Assembly (NCBI RefSeq): GCF_000426445.1
Contig: NZ_KE384526.1
Coordinates: 248,001 to 312,000, forward strand
Length of the DNA: 64,000 nucleotides
Direction of reading: 5' to 3'
From: Brevibacterium album DSM 18261
Lineage (GTDB): Bacteria; Actinomycetota; Actinomycetes; Actinomycetales; Brevibacteriaceae
The translations under genes and the position numbers were made by a program. Below the pieces are notes generated by a model. The model did no database searches and had not been told where the DNA came from. It saw only the letters and a list, made by a program, of their open reading frames with translations. Below are positions 35,795 through 42,604 of the stretch, piece by piece (position 1 is the stretch's first letter; each line of letters opens with the position of its first letter).

Positions 35795-35862
35795 CATCCG
35801 CGCGCACCTGAGCGTCTGCACCCGTCCAGCCTGTCCTCATCTCTGCCGGTTATCGTGACGAC

Positions 35863-36285
35863 ATGCGCGCACTCATCTCCCTGATCCTCAACATCATCTG
35901 GCTGCTGACCGCGGGCTGGTCGCTGTTCCTCGGCTACCTCGTCGCCGGCGTCCTCGCCTGCATCTTCATCGTCACGATCCCCTTCGGCGTGGCCTCATTC
36001 AGGATCGCCGGATTCGTGCTGTGGCCCTTCGGCCGCGAGGTCGTGGAGTCCCGCGCGCCCGGTGCGATGGGCGCGCTCGGCAATGTGATCTGGTTCGTCA
36101 TCGCCGGCTGGTGGCTGGCGCTCGGCCATGTCGTGACGGCCGTGGCGCAGGCGGTGACGATCATCGGCCTGCCGCTCGCGTGGGCGAACCTCAAGCTCAT
36201 CCCCGTGACCTGCTTCCCCTTCGGCAAGGAGGTCGTCTCCTCCGGCGATGCCCGCGCGGAGATGTTCCCGACCGCCCGGGTGTGA
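35863..36285 (+). CDS. YccF-domain membrane protein
   Basis: A 140-aa membrane protein made of two YccF repeats. Each repeat starts with a hydrophobic helix pair and ends with a Phe/Pro-rich motif (FVLWPFGREVVESR and VTCFPFGKEVVSSG). About four membrane helices. Function unknown in this family. TATCGT lies 6 nt before the ATG, suggesting a leaderless message. Last host gene before the integrated element. Confidence 0.88.
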   Translation: MRALISLILNIIWLLTAGWSLFLGYLVAGVLACIFIVTIPFGVASFRIAGFVLWPFGREVVESRAPGAMGALGNVIWFVIAGWWLALGHVVTAVAQAVTIIGLPLAWANLKLIPVTCFPFGKEVVSSGDARAEMFPTARV

Positions 36286-36300
36286 AGCGACTCCCACGCT

Positions 36301-36368
36301 CTTCCCACCCCTTGTGCCGCCAGCCGCACACCAATCGAGGGGTGGCCGGCGGCACAAGGGGTGGGAAG
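36301..36368 (+). terminator. 21-bp inverted repeat after the YccF gene
   Basis: Perfect 21-nt arms at 36301-36321 and 36348-36368 with a 26-nt loop lie 15 bp beyond the stop codon. No T-tract; it may be a terminator or a mobile palindromic repeat. Confidence 0.5.
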
Positions 36369-36390
36369 TGGGAGTTGGCAGCGTGGCACA

Positions 36391-36429
36391 CGAAAGAACC
36401 CCGGGATCACGCGGATCCCGGGGCTTTCG
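36391..36429. terminator. Terminator beside the tRNA-Gly fragment
   Basis: CGAAAG..CCCCGGGATC pairs with GATCCCGGGG..CTTTCG around ACGCG. It lies just downstream of the tRNA 3' end (minus strand) and is probably the original terminator of the host tRNA-Gly gene. Confidence 0.7.
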
Positions 36430-36435
36430 CTCTGA

Positions 36436-36477
36436 GCGGATGACGGGGATCGAACCCGCGACCTTCAGCTTGGGAAG
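36436..36477 (-). other. Attachment site: 3' half of a tRNA-Gly(CCC) gene
   Basis: On the minus strand the sequence runs from the anticodon loop (TTCCCAA) through the variable region, a standard T arm (GCGGG-TTCGATC-CCCGT) to the acceptor strand CATCCGC. The matching 5' half (GCGGATG, D arm, 5' side of the anticodon stem) is absent: identity to a tRNA stops abruptly at 36477 and the following bases cannot pair. A 3' tRNA fragment with host DNA on its downstream side and foreign DNA on its upstream side is the standard attR-type junction. The complete tRNA should lie at the far end of the element, beyond the window. The core is about 42 bp. Confidence 0.85.
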
Positions 36478-36521
36478 GTCGCTTGCTCCCTACGTCACGG
36501 CACATCACGGGCTCACCGAAT

Positions 36522-36562
36522 TGTCAAGTCCAGCTCGAGGTGCAATCCAGTTGCATTTGACA
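36522..36562 (+). repeat. Nested inverted repeats next to the attachment site
   Basis: TGTCAA (36522-36527) is inverted at TTGACA (36557-36562), and between them TGCAA (36541-36545) is inverted at TTGCA (36551-36555). Located 45-85 bp inside the element from the tRNA core, they are candidates for integrase or excisionase arm-type sites. The surrounding 36563-36770 shows no gene. Confidence 0.4.
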
Positions 36563-36779
36563 GCCGCGACCGTATGGGGCAGGCGCATCAGCGCCGACCC
36601 CCGCCTTAAAAGGTATGCACAGCATAGCAGAGCCGCCTCGCCGGCGCATGTCGTTCGACGTCGAGTAGTTGCAGTTTCATCGGCTTCAAAACCCGAGGGC
36701 GATCCGCTGCTAACACCACCGGTGCCCGCGAACGGCGCACCTCGGGGTACCTCCCCCCGGTATCCATCAGCCCGGGGCG

Positions 36780-37085
36780 ATCAGCCCCGTGCTCGGCACG
36801 CCCCGGGGCCGCGCCCGCCCAGCCCACGCCCCAGCACCCACACCCGGTGCCGCGCGGCTCGGCTCGCTCCCCCAGCACGCCCGCACACACGCGCCCAGCG
36901 CCCGCGCGCTCACGCTCGCGCACGCACATGCCCACGCGCCCACGCACACGCGCATACACGCACGCACACGCACGCGAGGGCGCACGCACGGGCACAGCAC
37001 ACAGCCGCCCGGCCCTCACCCTCACCCGCACGCCGCTAGGCCCGCACGCGGGCGCACAGCGCGCCGCAGCACGCCACACAGCGCC
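36780..37085 (+). repeat. CAC/CG-rich low-complexity tract, no gene
   Basis: About 300 bp dominated by short alternating CAC, CGCA and CCCA words (for example ACGCACACGCACGCG near 36960), almost without T on the plus strand. Open frames across it have only repetitive Ala/His/Pro/Arg/Thr composition and no ribosome sites. Non-coding; a structural, replication or packaging role is conceivable but unsupported. Confidence 0.6.
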
Positions 37086-37203
37086 CGCAGCGCCCGCTCT
37101 GCAACACTCTCAGGGTTTTCACATAAACGGGTGTTTGCGCAGGTCAGAGCTGTGCAACATTCGCATCCTCCACTGCAATCACACGTTCGCGGGCTTTTTA
37201 GGC

Positions 37204-37232
37204 TTGCACGACGGATTCGGATCGGGTTTAGT
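37204..37232 (+). promoter_or_regulatory. Promoter of the candidate structured RNA
   Basis: TTGCAC and TTTAGT are exactly 17 bp apart. The predicted transcript start is near 37240. Confidence 0.5.
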
Positions 37233-37239
37233 TATTCCT

Positions 37240-37655
37240 GTCAGCACGACGGGGAAGCCCGGAAGGCAGACACGAAAACTTCAAAGCGGCTCGCGGAATG
37301 GGCCAGGCGAACGGGGCGGAAGCCCTGCCAGTTCATTCCGGGATGACTGCAAGCGAATTGATAACTGAACAGCGGAGTGCTGGGAGCCGCCGAGAGGCGA
37401 GGCAAACCGCAACGGGAGTGGGCGGCCTTGGAACGCTGGTCATGTGGAAGCGCAAGCGACCTACTGACTGGCATAGGCCCGGCGATACGGGTATATCGGC
37501 GTATCGTCCAGTGGCTCCCGACGGCGTATTTCATGATCGCTAAGGCGATCCGCTCAGGTACGCCGGGAATGGGCAAGGGTAGACCCTTCGCATACGCAAT
37601 CGCCGGTGCAATTCCGGCGTTGCCCACGGCCCGCGATCAGGCGGGCGGTGTTTTC
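37240..37655 (+). ncRNA. Candidate large structured non-coding RNA (~415 nt)
   Basis: No open frame with a ribosome site covers this stretch, yet it folds by eye into many hairpins. CGGAATG/CATTCCG (37294/37334) encloses GGGC-GGAA-GCCC; CGCC-GAGA-GGCG is at 37388-37399; GGTC/GACC (37438/37458) encloses GC-GCAA-GC; ACTGG/CCAGT (37467/37508) encloses CGATAC/GTATCG; GATCGC-TAAG-GCGATC is at 37535-37550; TGGGCAA/TTGCCCA (37570/37620) encloses AAGGG/CCCTT and CGCCGG/CCGGCG. Three loops are GNRA tetraloops. It ends in GCCCGC-GATCAG-GCGGGC plus TTTT (37629-37654), a terminator. It lies at the start of a phage element, like the large ornate RNAs (GOLLD, ROOL) known from phages and prophages. Whether it belongs to one of those families I cannot test. 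Confidence 0.55.
37629..37654 (+). terminator. Terminator at the 3' end of the candidate RNA
   Basis: A perfect 6-bp G+C stem (GCCCGC/GCGGGC), 6-nt loop, then GGTGTTTT. It lies 19 bp before the first early gene, whose ribosome site AAGGGAG follows directly. Confidence 0.55.
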
Positions 37656-37672
37656 AACCAAGGGAGAGAAAA

Positions 37673-38014
37673 ATGCTTCTCAGCGAACTCAAGAACAGCG
37701 CTTCCACCATCTCCACCACGGCGCGTGGCCTCGCCGCCCTGGTGGGCGAGGTCCTGGAACCCTACGCCTATGACGCACTGCTGAGTGTCGCTTTCAACTG
37801 CATCGGCGCTCACTACGATGCCCAGGGCCGGGATGTTGAGGTTGACCTTGACGCGGTTTGGACAGTCCTCATGCACAATTTCACCCCTATGGCGGAGACG
37901 CTTTTTGAGACTCGTGAGCATGAGTCTTTCGCCGTCGTGAGCGCGATCACCGGCCACATGATGGGGCGCGACTGGGACGCCATGGTGGAGCGCTACTGCA
38001 ACATCATGGAATGA
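37673..38014 (+). CDS. Phage hypothetical protein, 113 aa
   Basis: Not recognised. A mainly helical, slightly acidic protein with no motif; moderately hydrophobic N-terminal half (ARGLAALVGEVLEPYAYDAL). First gene after the structured RNA. AAGGGAGAG precedes the ATG. G+C is lower than in the host genes. Confidence 0.75.
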   Translation: MLLSELKNSASTISTTARGLAALVGEVLEPYAYDALLSVAFNCIGAHYDAQGRDVEVDLDAVWTVLMHNFTPMAETLFETREHESFAVVSAITGHMMGRDWDAMVERYCNIME

Positions 38015-38023
38015 GGAGCCGGA

Positions 38024-38074
38024 ATGTATTACTGGCTTGGAAATGAGTTGTTATTGCGCACCGCCGCGTGCTGA
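38024..38074 (+). CDS. Possible 16-aa peptide
   Basis: An open frame MYYWLGNELLLRTAAC begins 5 nt after a good GAGGAG and 10 bp after the previous stop. Too short to judge by composition; it could be a real micropeptide or chance. Confidence 0.3.
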   Translation: MYYWLGNELLLRTAAC

Positions 38075-38134
38075 GCGCTAGGCGGTCATCGGGATTCTCT
38101 CGGTGGCCGCTTACCGTTTCGCAATCGCAGAACG

Positions 38135-38152
38135 GCTATGCAACGTTCGCAT
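38135..38152 (+). repeat. Direct repeat copy 2 (GCTATGCAACGTTCGCAT)
   Basis: Differs at two positions from GCTGTGCAACATTCGCAT at 37149-37166. Both copies are preceded by a similar GTTT-CGCA sequence about 20 bp upstream, and a third, weaker copy (GCTCTGCAACACTCTCA) begins near 37097. All three are in non-coding DNA near the start of the early region. Confidence 0.5.
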
Positions 38153-38179
38153 ACCGAATCCACGGAAAGGGAGACCGTC

Positions 38180-38575
38180 ATGGACTTCACTCACCAGAAC
38201 CTCACCACCACCGCACGCACGTTCATGGACCATCTGGAAGGCGCTACCGCCCTGCTCCCCGGCGCGCCGGAGGGCGGCTACGTCGTCGGGGGCCTGGTGC
38301 CGAGCATCGTGCTCGCGGAGCCCGACCAGTGGCTCCCGGACGTGCAGGACGCGGTTGCTCGCATCCTCTCCGACCTCATCGTCACCGAGACCGTCGCGGC
38401 CGCACAGGCCGTGGGCGTGTGGCGGGACTCGGATACGGGACTCGTGTACGTCGATGCGTCGTCGATCATCGCGGACCGCGAGGACGCCCTGGCCGTCGCC
38501 CGCGAGCGCGGCGAGTTGGCCGTGTGGGATCGCGTGAACGGCCGCGAGATTCGCACGGGAGTCAGGGAGGGCTGA
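38180..38575 (+). CDS. Phage hypothetical protein, 131 aa
   Basis: Not recognised. Acidic protein with a helical N-terminus (NLTTTARTFMDHLEGATALL). GAAAGGGAGACC lies before the chosen ATG. The last codon is followed within 6 bp by the first three-hairpin RNA element. Confidence 0.75.
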   Translation: MDFTHQNLTTTARTFMDHLEGATALLPGAPEGGYVVGGLVPSIVLAEPDQWLPDVQDAVARILSDLIVTETVAAAQAVGVWRDSDTGLVYVDASSIIADREDALAVARERGELAVWDRVNGREIRTGVREG

Positions 38576-38588
38576 GCACCACGGCTGT

Positions 38589-38669
38589 CCACGGGCGAGA
38601 GTCCGTGGGCGGCAATGGGTCCGTCGGCCAGAGGCCGTACGGCAGGGGGCGCGGGGGGAGCCCGCGCCC
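38589..38669 (+). ncRNA. Three-hairpin RNA element, copy A
   Basis: Three successive hairpins: CCACGG/CCGTGG (38589-38608), then CCGT-CGGCC-AGA-GGCCG-TACGG (38621-38642), then GGGCGCGGG/CCCGCGCCC (38647-38669). Copy B at 42833-42894 has the same order with compensated stem changes. Located between two early genes, inside the transcript. Possibly a cis-acting antitermination or processing element. Confidence 0.6.
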
Positions 38670-38715
38670 GTGGCCGCTCAGGCCAGATATCACGCCCCCA
38701 CGAGAGGACAGCATC

Positions 38716-38961
38716 ATGAGAACTTACGCATTCGAGCCCACTGAGATCGAATCCGCCTGCGGCGTGACAGCCGAGGCCGTCGCCGAGCAGCTCCCGAAGG
38801 TCTACGCCCCCGCTGCGGAGGACTTCGTGGCCGTCCCAGGCGACCTGAGCCCAGCGCTCGCGGGGGCAGTCGCACGCACGGCGCTGGCTGGACCCGTCGA
38901 GTTCCAGAAGATCGACGCGGGCATGGGGCTCCTTATCTATCGCCCGGCCGAGGAGGCCTGA
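38716..38961 (+). CDS. Phage hypothetical protein, 81 aa
   Basis: Not recognised. Small acidic protein of alternating helix/strand character (VAEQLPKVYAPAAEDF). GAGAGGACAG precedes the ATG. Two bp before the next start codon. Confidence 0.72.
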   Translation: MRTYAFEPTEIESACGVTAEAVAEQLPKVYAPAAEDFVAVPGDLSPALAGAVARTALAGPVEFQKIDAGMGLLIYRPAEEA

Positions 38962-38963
38962 CC

Positions 38964-39689
38964 ATGACCGCAGACGCAACCACCATCGCTTACGTGCACA
39001 ACACCGAGGACATCCCTGTCGGCCGCATCACCATGCAGGATGACCACGATGCACCGTGCACCTACGAGGGGCCGCACGATTACGCGCCCGGAGCCTCCGA
39101 GGGCGTGACGGTCCGGGCCGTGTACCTGCCTAGCACTGTCCGAGACGGCTATTACGAGACCCCGGACTCAAGCGACCATGACGACTCGTGGAGTCGAATC
39201 CGGGAGGGTGAGAACGCCGAGGGCATCGGGCAGTACCTCCGCACCGGTGATGAGGCCGTGGAGCTGTTCACCCGCTACATGCGCGTCTTCCATCCGCTTG
39301 TGCCCGTCGTCGAGCGCTGGGTGCAGACCGGATACTCGCAAGGCGATACCGTGCGCCTCATCGCCTGGGCCGATGAGAGGCCGACCAGCGGACCCGTATA
39401 CCAGCGCGCCGCCGCGATGCACGAACGGTGCGAACACGTGCTCGACTACATCGGGCAGTTCGCGCGCGGACAGTTTGTGAGCGTCGCCTACGAGGAGATG
39501 TCTGCCGATTCCGCGCGGATCAGCGATAGCGGCGATGAGGTGACGCTAGAGGTCTCATGGACCGAGGCGGATCGCATGAGCGGCGTTATGTACGAGGCAG
39601 AGTTCAATCCCGCCCCGGAGGCGCTTGAGTACGCCATGAGTCTCGACCTGCCTGACGGGTGCGTAATCGCCCCGACGTTCGAGCGCTAA
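38964..39689 (+). CDS. Phage hypothetical protein, 241 aa
   Basis: Not recognised. Strongly acidic soluble protein with many Asp/Glu and aromatic residues; a middle segment EGIGQYLRTGDEAVELFTRY is helical. No catalytic motif seen. GAGGCCTGACC lies just upstream. Last gene before a minus-strand unit. Confidence 0.75.
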   Translation: MTADATTIAYVHNTEDIPVGRITMQDDHDAPCTYEGPHDYAPGASEGVTVRAVYLPSTVRDGYYETPDSSDHDDSWSRIREGENAEGIGQYLRTGDEAVELFTRYMRVFHPLVPVVERWVQTGYSQGDTVRLIAWADERPTSGPVYQRAAAMHERCEHVLDYIGQFARGQFVSVAYEEMSADSARISDSGDEVTLEVSWTEADRMSGVMYEAEFNPAPEALEYAMSLDLPDGCVIAPTFER

Positions 39690-39946
39690 CCCGCAGGCAC
39701 AACCACAACCACGGCTGTGCCGTCCTCGCGGTCTCGCAGGCAGTTCGGCACCAGCTTGCCGGACGCGGTCACCAGGCCGACCAGTGCCATTTCTCGACCC
39801 ACGGCCATGAGGTCGGCGCACTGCACCACCGAGCCGACACGCTCGCCGTCCACCTCGGACCAGCATTCGAACGGGAGGTTCCCGTTCTCCGCCGCGTCGA
39901 TGCGGCGCACTCCGACAACCTCAGCGCGGGGATCAAGACTGCTCAT
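39686..39946 (-). CDS. Minus-strand phage small protein with leaderless promoter, 86 aa
   Basis: Not recognised. It is one of only two minus-strand genes in the element and fills exactly the gap between two plus-strand genes. The protein begins MSSLDPRAEVVGVRRIDAAE, has Cys at FECW and VQCAD, and ends in a beta-rich tail (GTAVVVVVPAG). A perfect consensus TATAAT lies 7 nt before the ATG and there is no ribosome site, so the mRNA should be leaderless. Opposite orientation and a host-type promoter suggest expression in the lysogen. Confidence 0.75.
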   Translation of the reverse strand: MSSLDPRAEVVGVRRIDAAENGNLPFECWSEVDGERVGSVVQCADLMAVGREMALVGLVTASGKLVPNCLRDREDGTAVVVVVPAG

Positions 39947-39953
39947 CCGCGCG

Positions 39954-39959
39954 ATTATA
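39954..39959 (-). promoter_or_regulatory. Consensus TATAAT -10 box of the 86-aa minus-strand gene
   Basis: A perfect -10 hexamer ending 7 nt before the ATG. No good -35 box, which suggests an activator or a strong -10-dependent promoter. Confidence 0.65.
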
Positions 39960-39985
39960 CGGGGAATTCCCGAAAGGAACGACCG

Positions 39986-40411
39986 ATGAACGAGCTCACG
40001 CAGAGCATCACCTTCTTCGTCACCGCCGCCGATGTGCTCGACCATGCGGAGCTGAAGCACGGCGCGGATGAGGTCTCGGCCGCGATCACAGACGCGGCCG
40101 AGCGCCTGGCCTACGCGATCTATGACGACGGTCCCGCAGAGGTGGACCGGGCCGAGGTGCTGGACGAATGGAGGGGCGAGTACGCGCCCTCATGGGTCAT
40201 CTACGCAGGCGAGACGGAAGAGGTCATCTACCAGGTGGGCATCTCGGAGTGCTTCGGTGCGTACTGGGATATGACCGGCTCGAATCCGGGCGAGGTTTCC
40301 GACCTGATCGGCGCCGTGCACAACGACCTCACCGGCGCAGTCGTGGCGGCATTCGAGAACTGCGCTGACTGGGACGGCCTGATCGCGGAGCTTGAGGGCG
40401 AGGACGGCTAG
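39986..40411 (+). CDS. Phage hypothetical acidic protein, 141 aa
   Basis: Not recognised. Very acidic (about 28 Asp/Glu against few basic residues), a charge pattern shared by DNA-mimic proteins, although nothing proves that role. GAAAGGAACG precedes the ATG. Followed by an intra-operon terminator. Confidence 0.75.
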   Translation: MNELTQSITFFVTAADVLDHAELKHGADEVSAAITDAAERLAYAIYDDGPAEVDRAEVLDEWRGEYAPSWVIYAGETEEVIYQVGISECFGAYWDMTGSNPGEVSDLIGAVHNDLTGAVVAAFENCADWDGLIAELEGEDG

Positions 40412-40445
40412 TGTGATGCGTTAATTCTCGAATACGAGTTCAGTT

Positions 40446-40473
40446 AAGGCCAGGCATTCGCGTCTGGCCTTTT
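40446..40473 (+). terminator. Intra-operon terminator 1
   Basis: AAGGCCAG and CTGGCCTT pair around a 10-nt loop and are followed by TTTTC. The next gene, with AAAGGAG, starts 46 bp downstream. Confidence 0.75.
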
Positions 40474-40518
40474 CTGTGCCCTGATTCGGGCGAAAGCATC
40501 CAACCAAAGGAGACTGAC

Positions 40519-40761
40519 ATGGACACGATGACGCGCACTTTCAGCACGGCGGCAGAGGCCGCACAGCACTACATCACCGAGCCTATCGAGGCGTCGGAGA
40601 TGATCGCGAACGCGGATGCCGCGTTCGACACAGCCGCGATTGCCGCGGAGGTCATTGAGGCGATCACCCCGGATCGCGGGAACGTCTTTTACCGGCAGCG
40701 CGAGGATATCGACCACGATGAGTTTTGGTCTATCGTCGAGCGATACGAGAGGGAGGGGTGA
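40519..40761 (+). CDS. Phage hypothetical protein, 80 aa
   Basis: Not recognised. Acidic helical protein with an Ala-rich centre (IANADAAFDTAAIAAEVIEA). AAAGGAG lies 8 nt before the ATG. Overlap-like spacing (2 bp) with the next gene. Confidence 0.72.
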   Translation: MDTMTRTFSTAAEAAQHYITEPIEASEMIANADAAFDTAAIAAEVIEAITPDRGNVFYRQREDIDHDEFWSIVERYEREG

Positions 40762-40763
40762 CC

Positions 40764-41159
40764 ATGAGCAATGCCACCACCTTCGACCACTTCACGGTTG
40801 AGACCATCGAACTCATGCACGCCCCCGAGGGACGGGACTGGGGGTTTCACCACTGGCGGTTCACTGTTACCGCGCACGAGTCGGGGGCGGTGCACGTCGG
40901 TGTGTATTCCGCGGGGTCTCACCGACCGGGCGCCACGATCCTTCACGGGGACATTCTGTGGTCGCTCGGCATGGATGCGCCATCGGCCCTCGCGGGTGAG
41001 GGTGACCTGCGATCGACACTTGAGGCGCTGGACTCGGAGGGCCTGGGGTATGGCCTGGCTCAGGGCTACGACGTGGCCCTCAAGTTGTGCGACCTCCACG
41101 CCTTCATGGAGGCCCTTACGGACGACGAGCGCGATGCGCTCATGGATGAGGAGAGCTGA
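40764..41159 (+). CDS. Phage hypothetical protein, 131 aa
   Basis: Not recognised. N-terminal beta-rich part with Trp/His (GFHHWRFTVTAHESGAVHVG) and an acidic helical C-terminus (DLHAFMEALTDDERDALMDE). GAGGGAGGGGTG precedes the ATG. One bp before the next start. Confidence 0.73.
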   Translation: MSNATTFDHFTVETIELMHAPEGRDWGFHHWRFTVTAHESGAVHVGVYSAGSHRPGATILHGDILWSLGMDAPSALAGEGDLRSTLEALDSEGLGYGLAQGYDVALKLCDLHAFMEALTDDERDALMDEES

Positions 41160-41160
41160 C

Positions 41161-41310
41161 ATGTCAAGGGTTCGGCTGAATGTCGAGTTTGATAAGCACG
41201 CCTGGGCTAGCATGACCGAGGGTGAGCGATCCGACTGGGTTGACCAGGTATGGGACGCGGTTCAAGAGCACGCGCGCGTCACCTGCGTGGAATGGATCGG
41301 GGAGGACTGA
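41161..41310 (+). CDS. Phage small protein, 49 aa
   Basis: Not recognised. A short protein with two possible helices (KHAWASMTEGERSDWVDQVW). The start directly follows the previous stop, and GAGGAGAG lies upstream within the previous gene. Confidence 0.65.
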   Translation: MSRVRLNVEFDKHAWASMTEGERSDWVDQVWDAVQEHARVTCVEWIGED

Positions 41311-41311
41311 A

Positions 41312-41542
41312 ATGAGCAACCAGCGAATCACCATCACGCGCGAATACGACGTGACCGTGCTGGAAGAGTTCGAGCTGGACCTTGACGAGATTACCGACGA
41401 GCAGCTCACGAAGGTCGGAGAGTACTCGCGCGGAGAGATTAGCGTCTATGACATCTCGGATGTTCTTGGCGACTTTACGCCGGACCGCAGGGGGGAATCT
41501 TTCACCAATGAATCCGAGATGATTATCGAGATTGAGGACTGA
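41312..41542 (+). CDS. Phage small acidic protein, 76 aa
   Basis: Not recognised. About one third Asp/Glu (VLEEFELDLDEITDEQLTKV). GGGGAGGAC precedes the ATG. Tightly packed with both neighbours. Confidence 0.68.
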   Translation: MSNQRITITREYDVTVLEEFELDLDEITDEQLTKVGEYSRGEISVYDISDVLGDFTPDRRGESFTNESEMIIEIED

Positions 41543-41545
41543 GCA

Positions 41546-41773
41546 ATGCGATCACTCAAGGTTACGCGGGCGCGCAACATCCGAACATACGAAGACTTCA
41601 AGGTGTGGGGATATGATGAGCAGATCGCCGCATTCCTCGCGGCCGTCGATGAGGATGACCAAGAGACAGCATCGCGTCTGTTCGACGCAATGGAAGACAC
41701 GGATATGCTCGAGTGGCACAACTCCGACTCGGACGACCCCGCCGTATGTTTCTACCGATTCGAGGAGTACTGA
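41546..41773 (+). CDS. Phage small acidic protein, 75 aa
   Basis: Not recognised. Acidic, with a helical centre (EQIAAFLAAVDEDDQETASR). Starts 3 bp after the previous stop. Confidence 0.68.
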   Translation: MRSLKVTRARNIRTYEDFKVWGYDEQIAAFLAAVDEDDQETASRLFDAMEDTDMLEWHNSDSDDPAVCFYRFEEY

Positions 41774-41776
41774 GAA

Positions 41777-42166
41777 ATGGACCCGTACCACGTCAGCGAA
41801 ATCCACAGAGAGGACCGAGCAGTGGCACGCACGATTGCAATCGACCGAAGCATCGCCGAGAATGCACTGCCGGTGATTCGCGGAGTGGTTCACCCTTTCG
41901 CGGAGGAGCTTGCGGGCGAGATCAGGGATGAGCTGGACAGGACGGAGCAGGCCAAGCCGCAGGACGCCCGCCTCAATCATGCCACCCTGCGCCGGGTGCT
42001 TAGGCTCGCGCGCTCGTGCGCCGAGGACAAGGCTGACAGCATCGCCGAGCTGGTTCCGGGCTCTACCGATCTCGCCCGCGCCTACACCGCCGCGCGGGAT
42101 TACGCGGAGCTGGCGGAGGACTGGCGGGCTATTGAGGCGGCGTACGCCGCTCTGGCGGGGGTGTGA
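41777..42166 (+). CDS. Phage hypothetical helical protein, 129 aa
   Basis: Not recognised. Almost entirely helical and rich in Ala, Glu and Arg (EELAGEIRDELDRTEQAKPQ). No motif found. Starts 3 bp after the previous stop. Confidence 0.72.
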   Translation: MDPYHVSEIHREDRAVARTIAIDRSIAENALPVIRGVVHPFAEELAGEIRDELDRTEQAKPQDARLNHATLRRVLRLARSCAEDKADSIAELVPGSTDLARAYTAARDYAELAEDWRAIEAAYAALAGV

Positions 42167-42172
42167 GTCGAG

Positions 42173-42421
42173 ATGGACTCCAGCAACGTCGTAGCCGCCG
42201 TAGCGGCGCTCGTTCACGATTGGTCGGTGTCTCAGCCCTGGGAGGATCACCGGCTGTTCTCCGGGCTGACGTGCACCGAGGCCGAGTCTCTGGCCGAGGT
42301 GTTCCGAGCACTGGGTGCGGATGCCGTGGCGCGCCACGTGATCGAGGCGCACGCCGCCGGAGACAACGAGCCTGACGACCAGCACCACGATCTGTTTCTA
42401 GTACTCGAAAGGGGCGAGTGA
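42173..42421 (+). CDS. Phage hypothetical protein, 82 aa
   Basis: Not recognised. Small acidic protein (AAVAALVHDWSVSQPWEDHR at the start, a Glu/Asp/His-rich tail). ATG six bp after the previous stop; ribosome site weak (GTCGAG). Confidence 0.62.
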   Translation: MDSSNVVAAVAALVHDWSVSQPWEDHRLFSGLTCTEAESLAEVFRALGADAVARHVIEAHAAGDNEPDDQHHDLFLVLERGE

Positions 42422-42424
42422 GCC

Positions 42425-42604
42425 GTGACCGTCAAGCGACTGATCGAGCTGCTGAGCGACCTCAATCCGAGCGCACTGGTGTATATCGGCAACGACCAGG
42501 ATGAGGAGGCCTCATGGAATGTAGATGCGGACTTCGTCTCGGCGCCGTATCCCACTGCCGTGGTGATCGAAGGATGGTCCGCGCCGGAATGGAGGGATGA
42601 GTAA
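42425..42604 (+). CDS. Phage hypothetical protein, 59 aa
   Basis: Not recognised. GTG start, 3 bp after the previous stop, with AAAGGGG within the previous gene. N-terminal helix VKRLIELLSDLNPSALVYIG then an acidic beta-like part. It resembles in outline the short phage proteins built around a K-x-L-x-x-x-L-x-x-L-P-x-D start. Stop overlaps the next ATG (TAATG). Confidence 0.62.
   Translation: MTVKRLIELLSDLNPSALVYIGNDQDEEASWNVDADFVSAPYPTAVVIEGWSAPEWRDE

Noticed and set aside
34953..35840. N-terminal extension of the 382-aa hypothetical protein past 34952
   Set aside because: It runs antisense through def; the ATG at 34952 has its own -10 box at the leaderless distance.
36436..36520. Complete tRNA gene at the left junction
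   Set aside because: Only the 3' half from the anticodon loop onward folds; there is no matching 5' acceptor strand or D arm in the following sequence.
36248..37039. 263-codon plus-strand frame across the tRNA fragment and CAC-rich tract
   Set aside because: Composition is just the CAC/CGCA repeats; it crosses the att site and a terminator; no ribosome site.
36780..37085. CRISPR array
   Set aside because: Repeats are very short and irregular, with no constant repeat/spacer spacing; no cas genes nearby. The only Cas4-like protein is a typical phage RecB-family nuclease.
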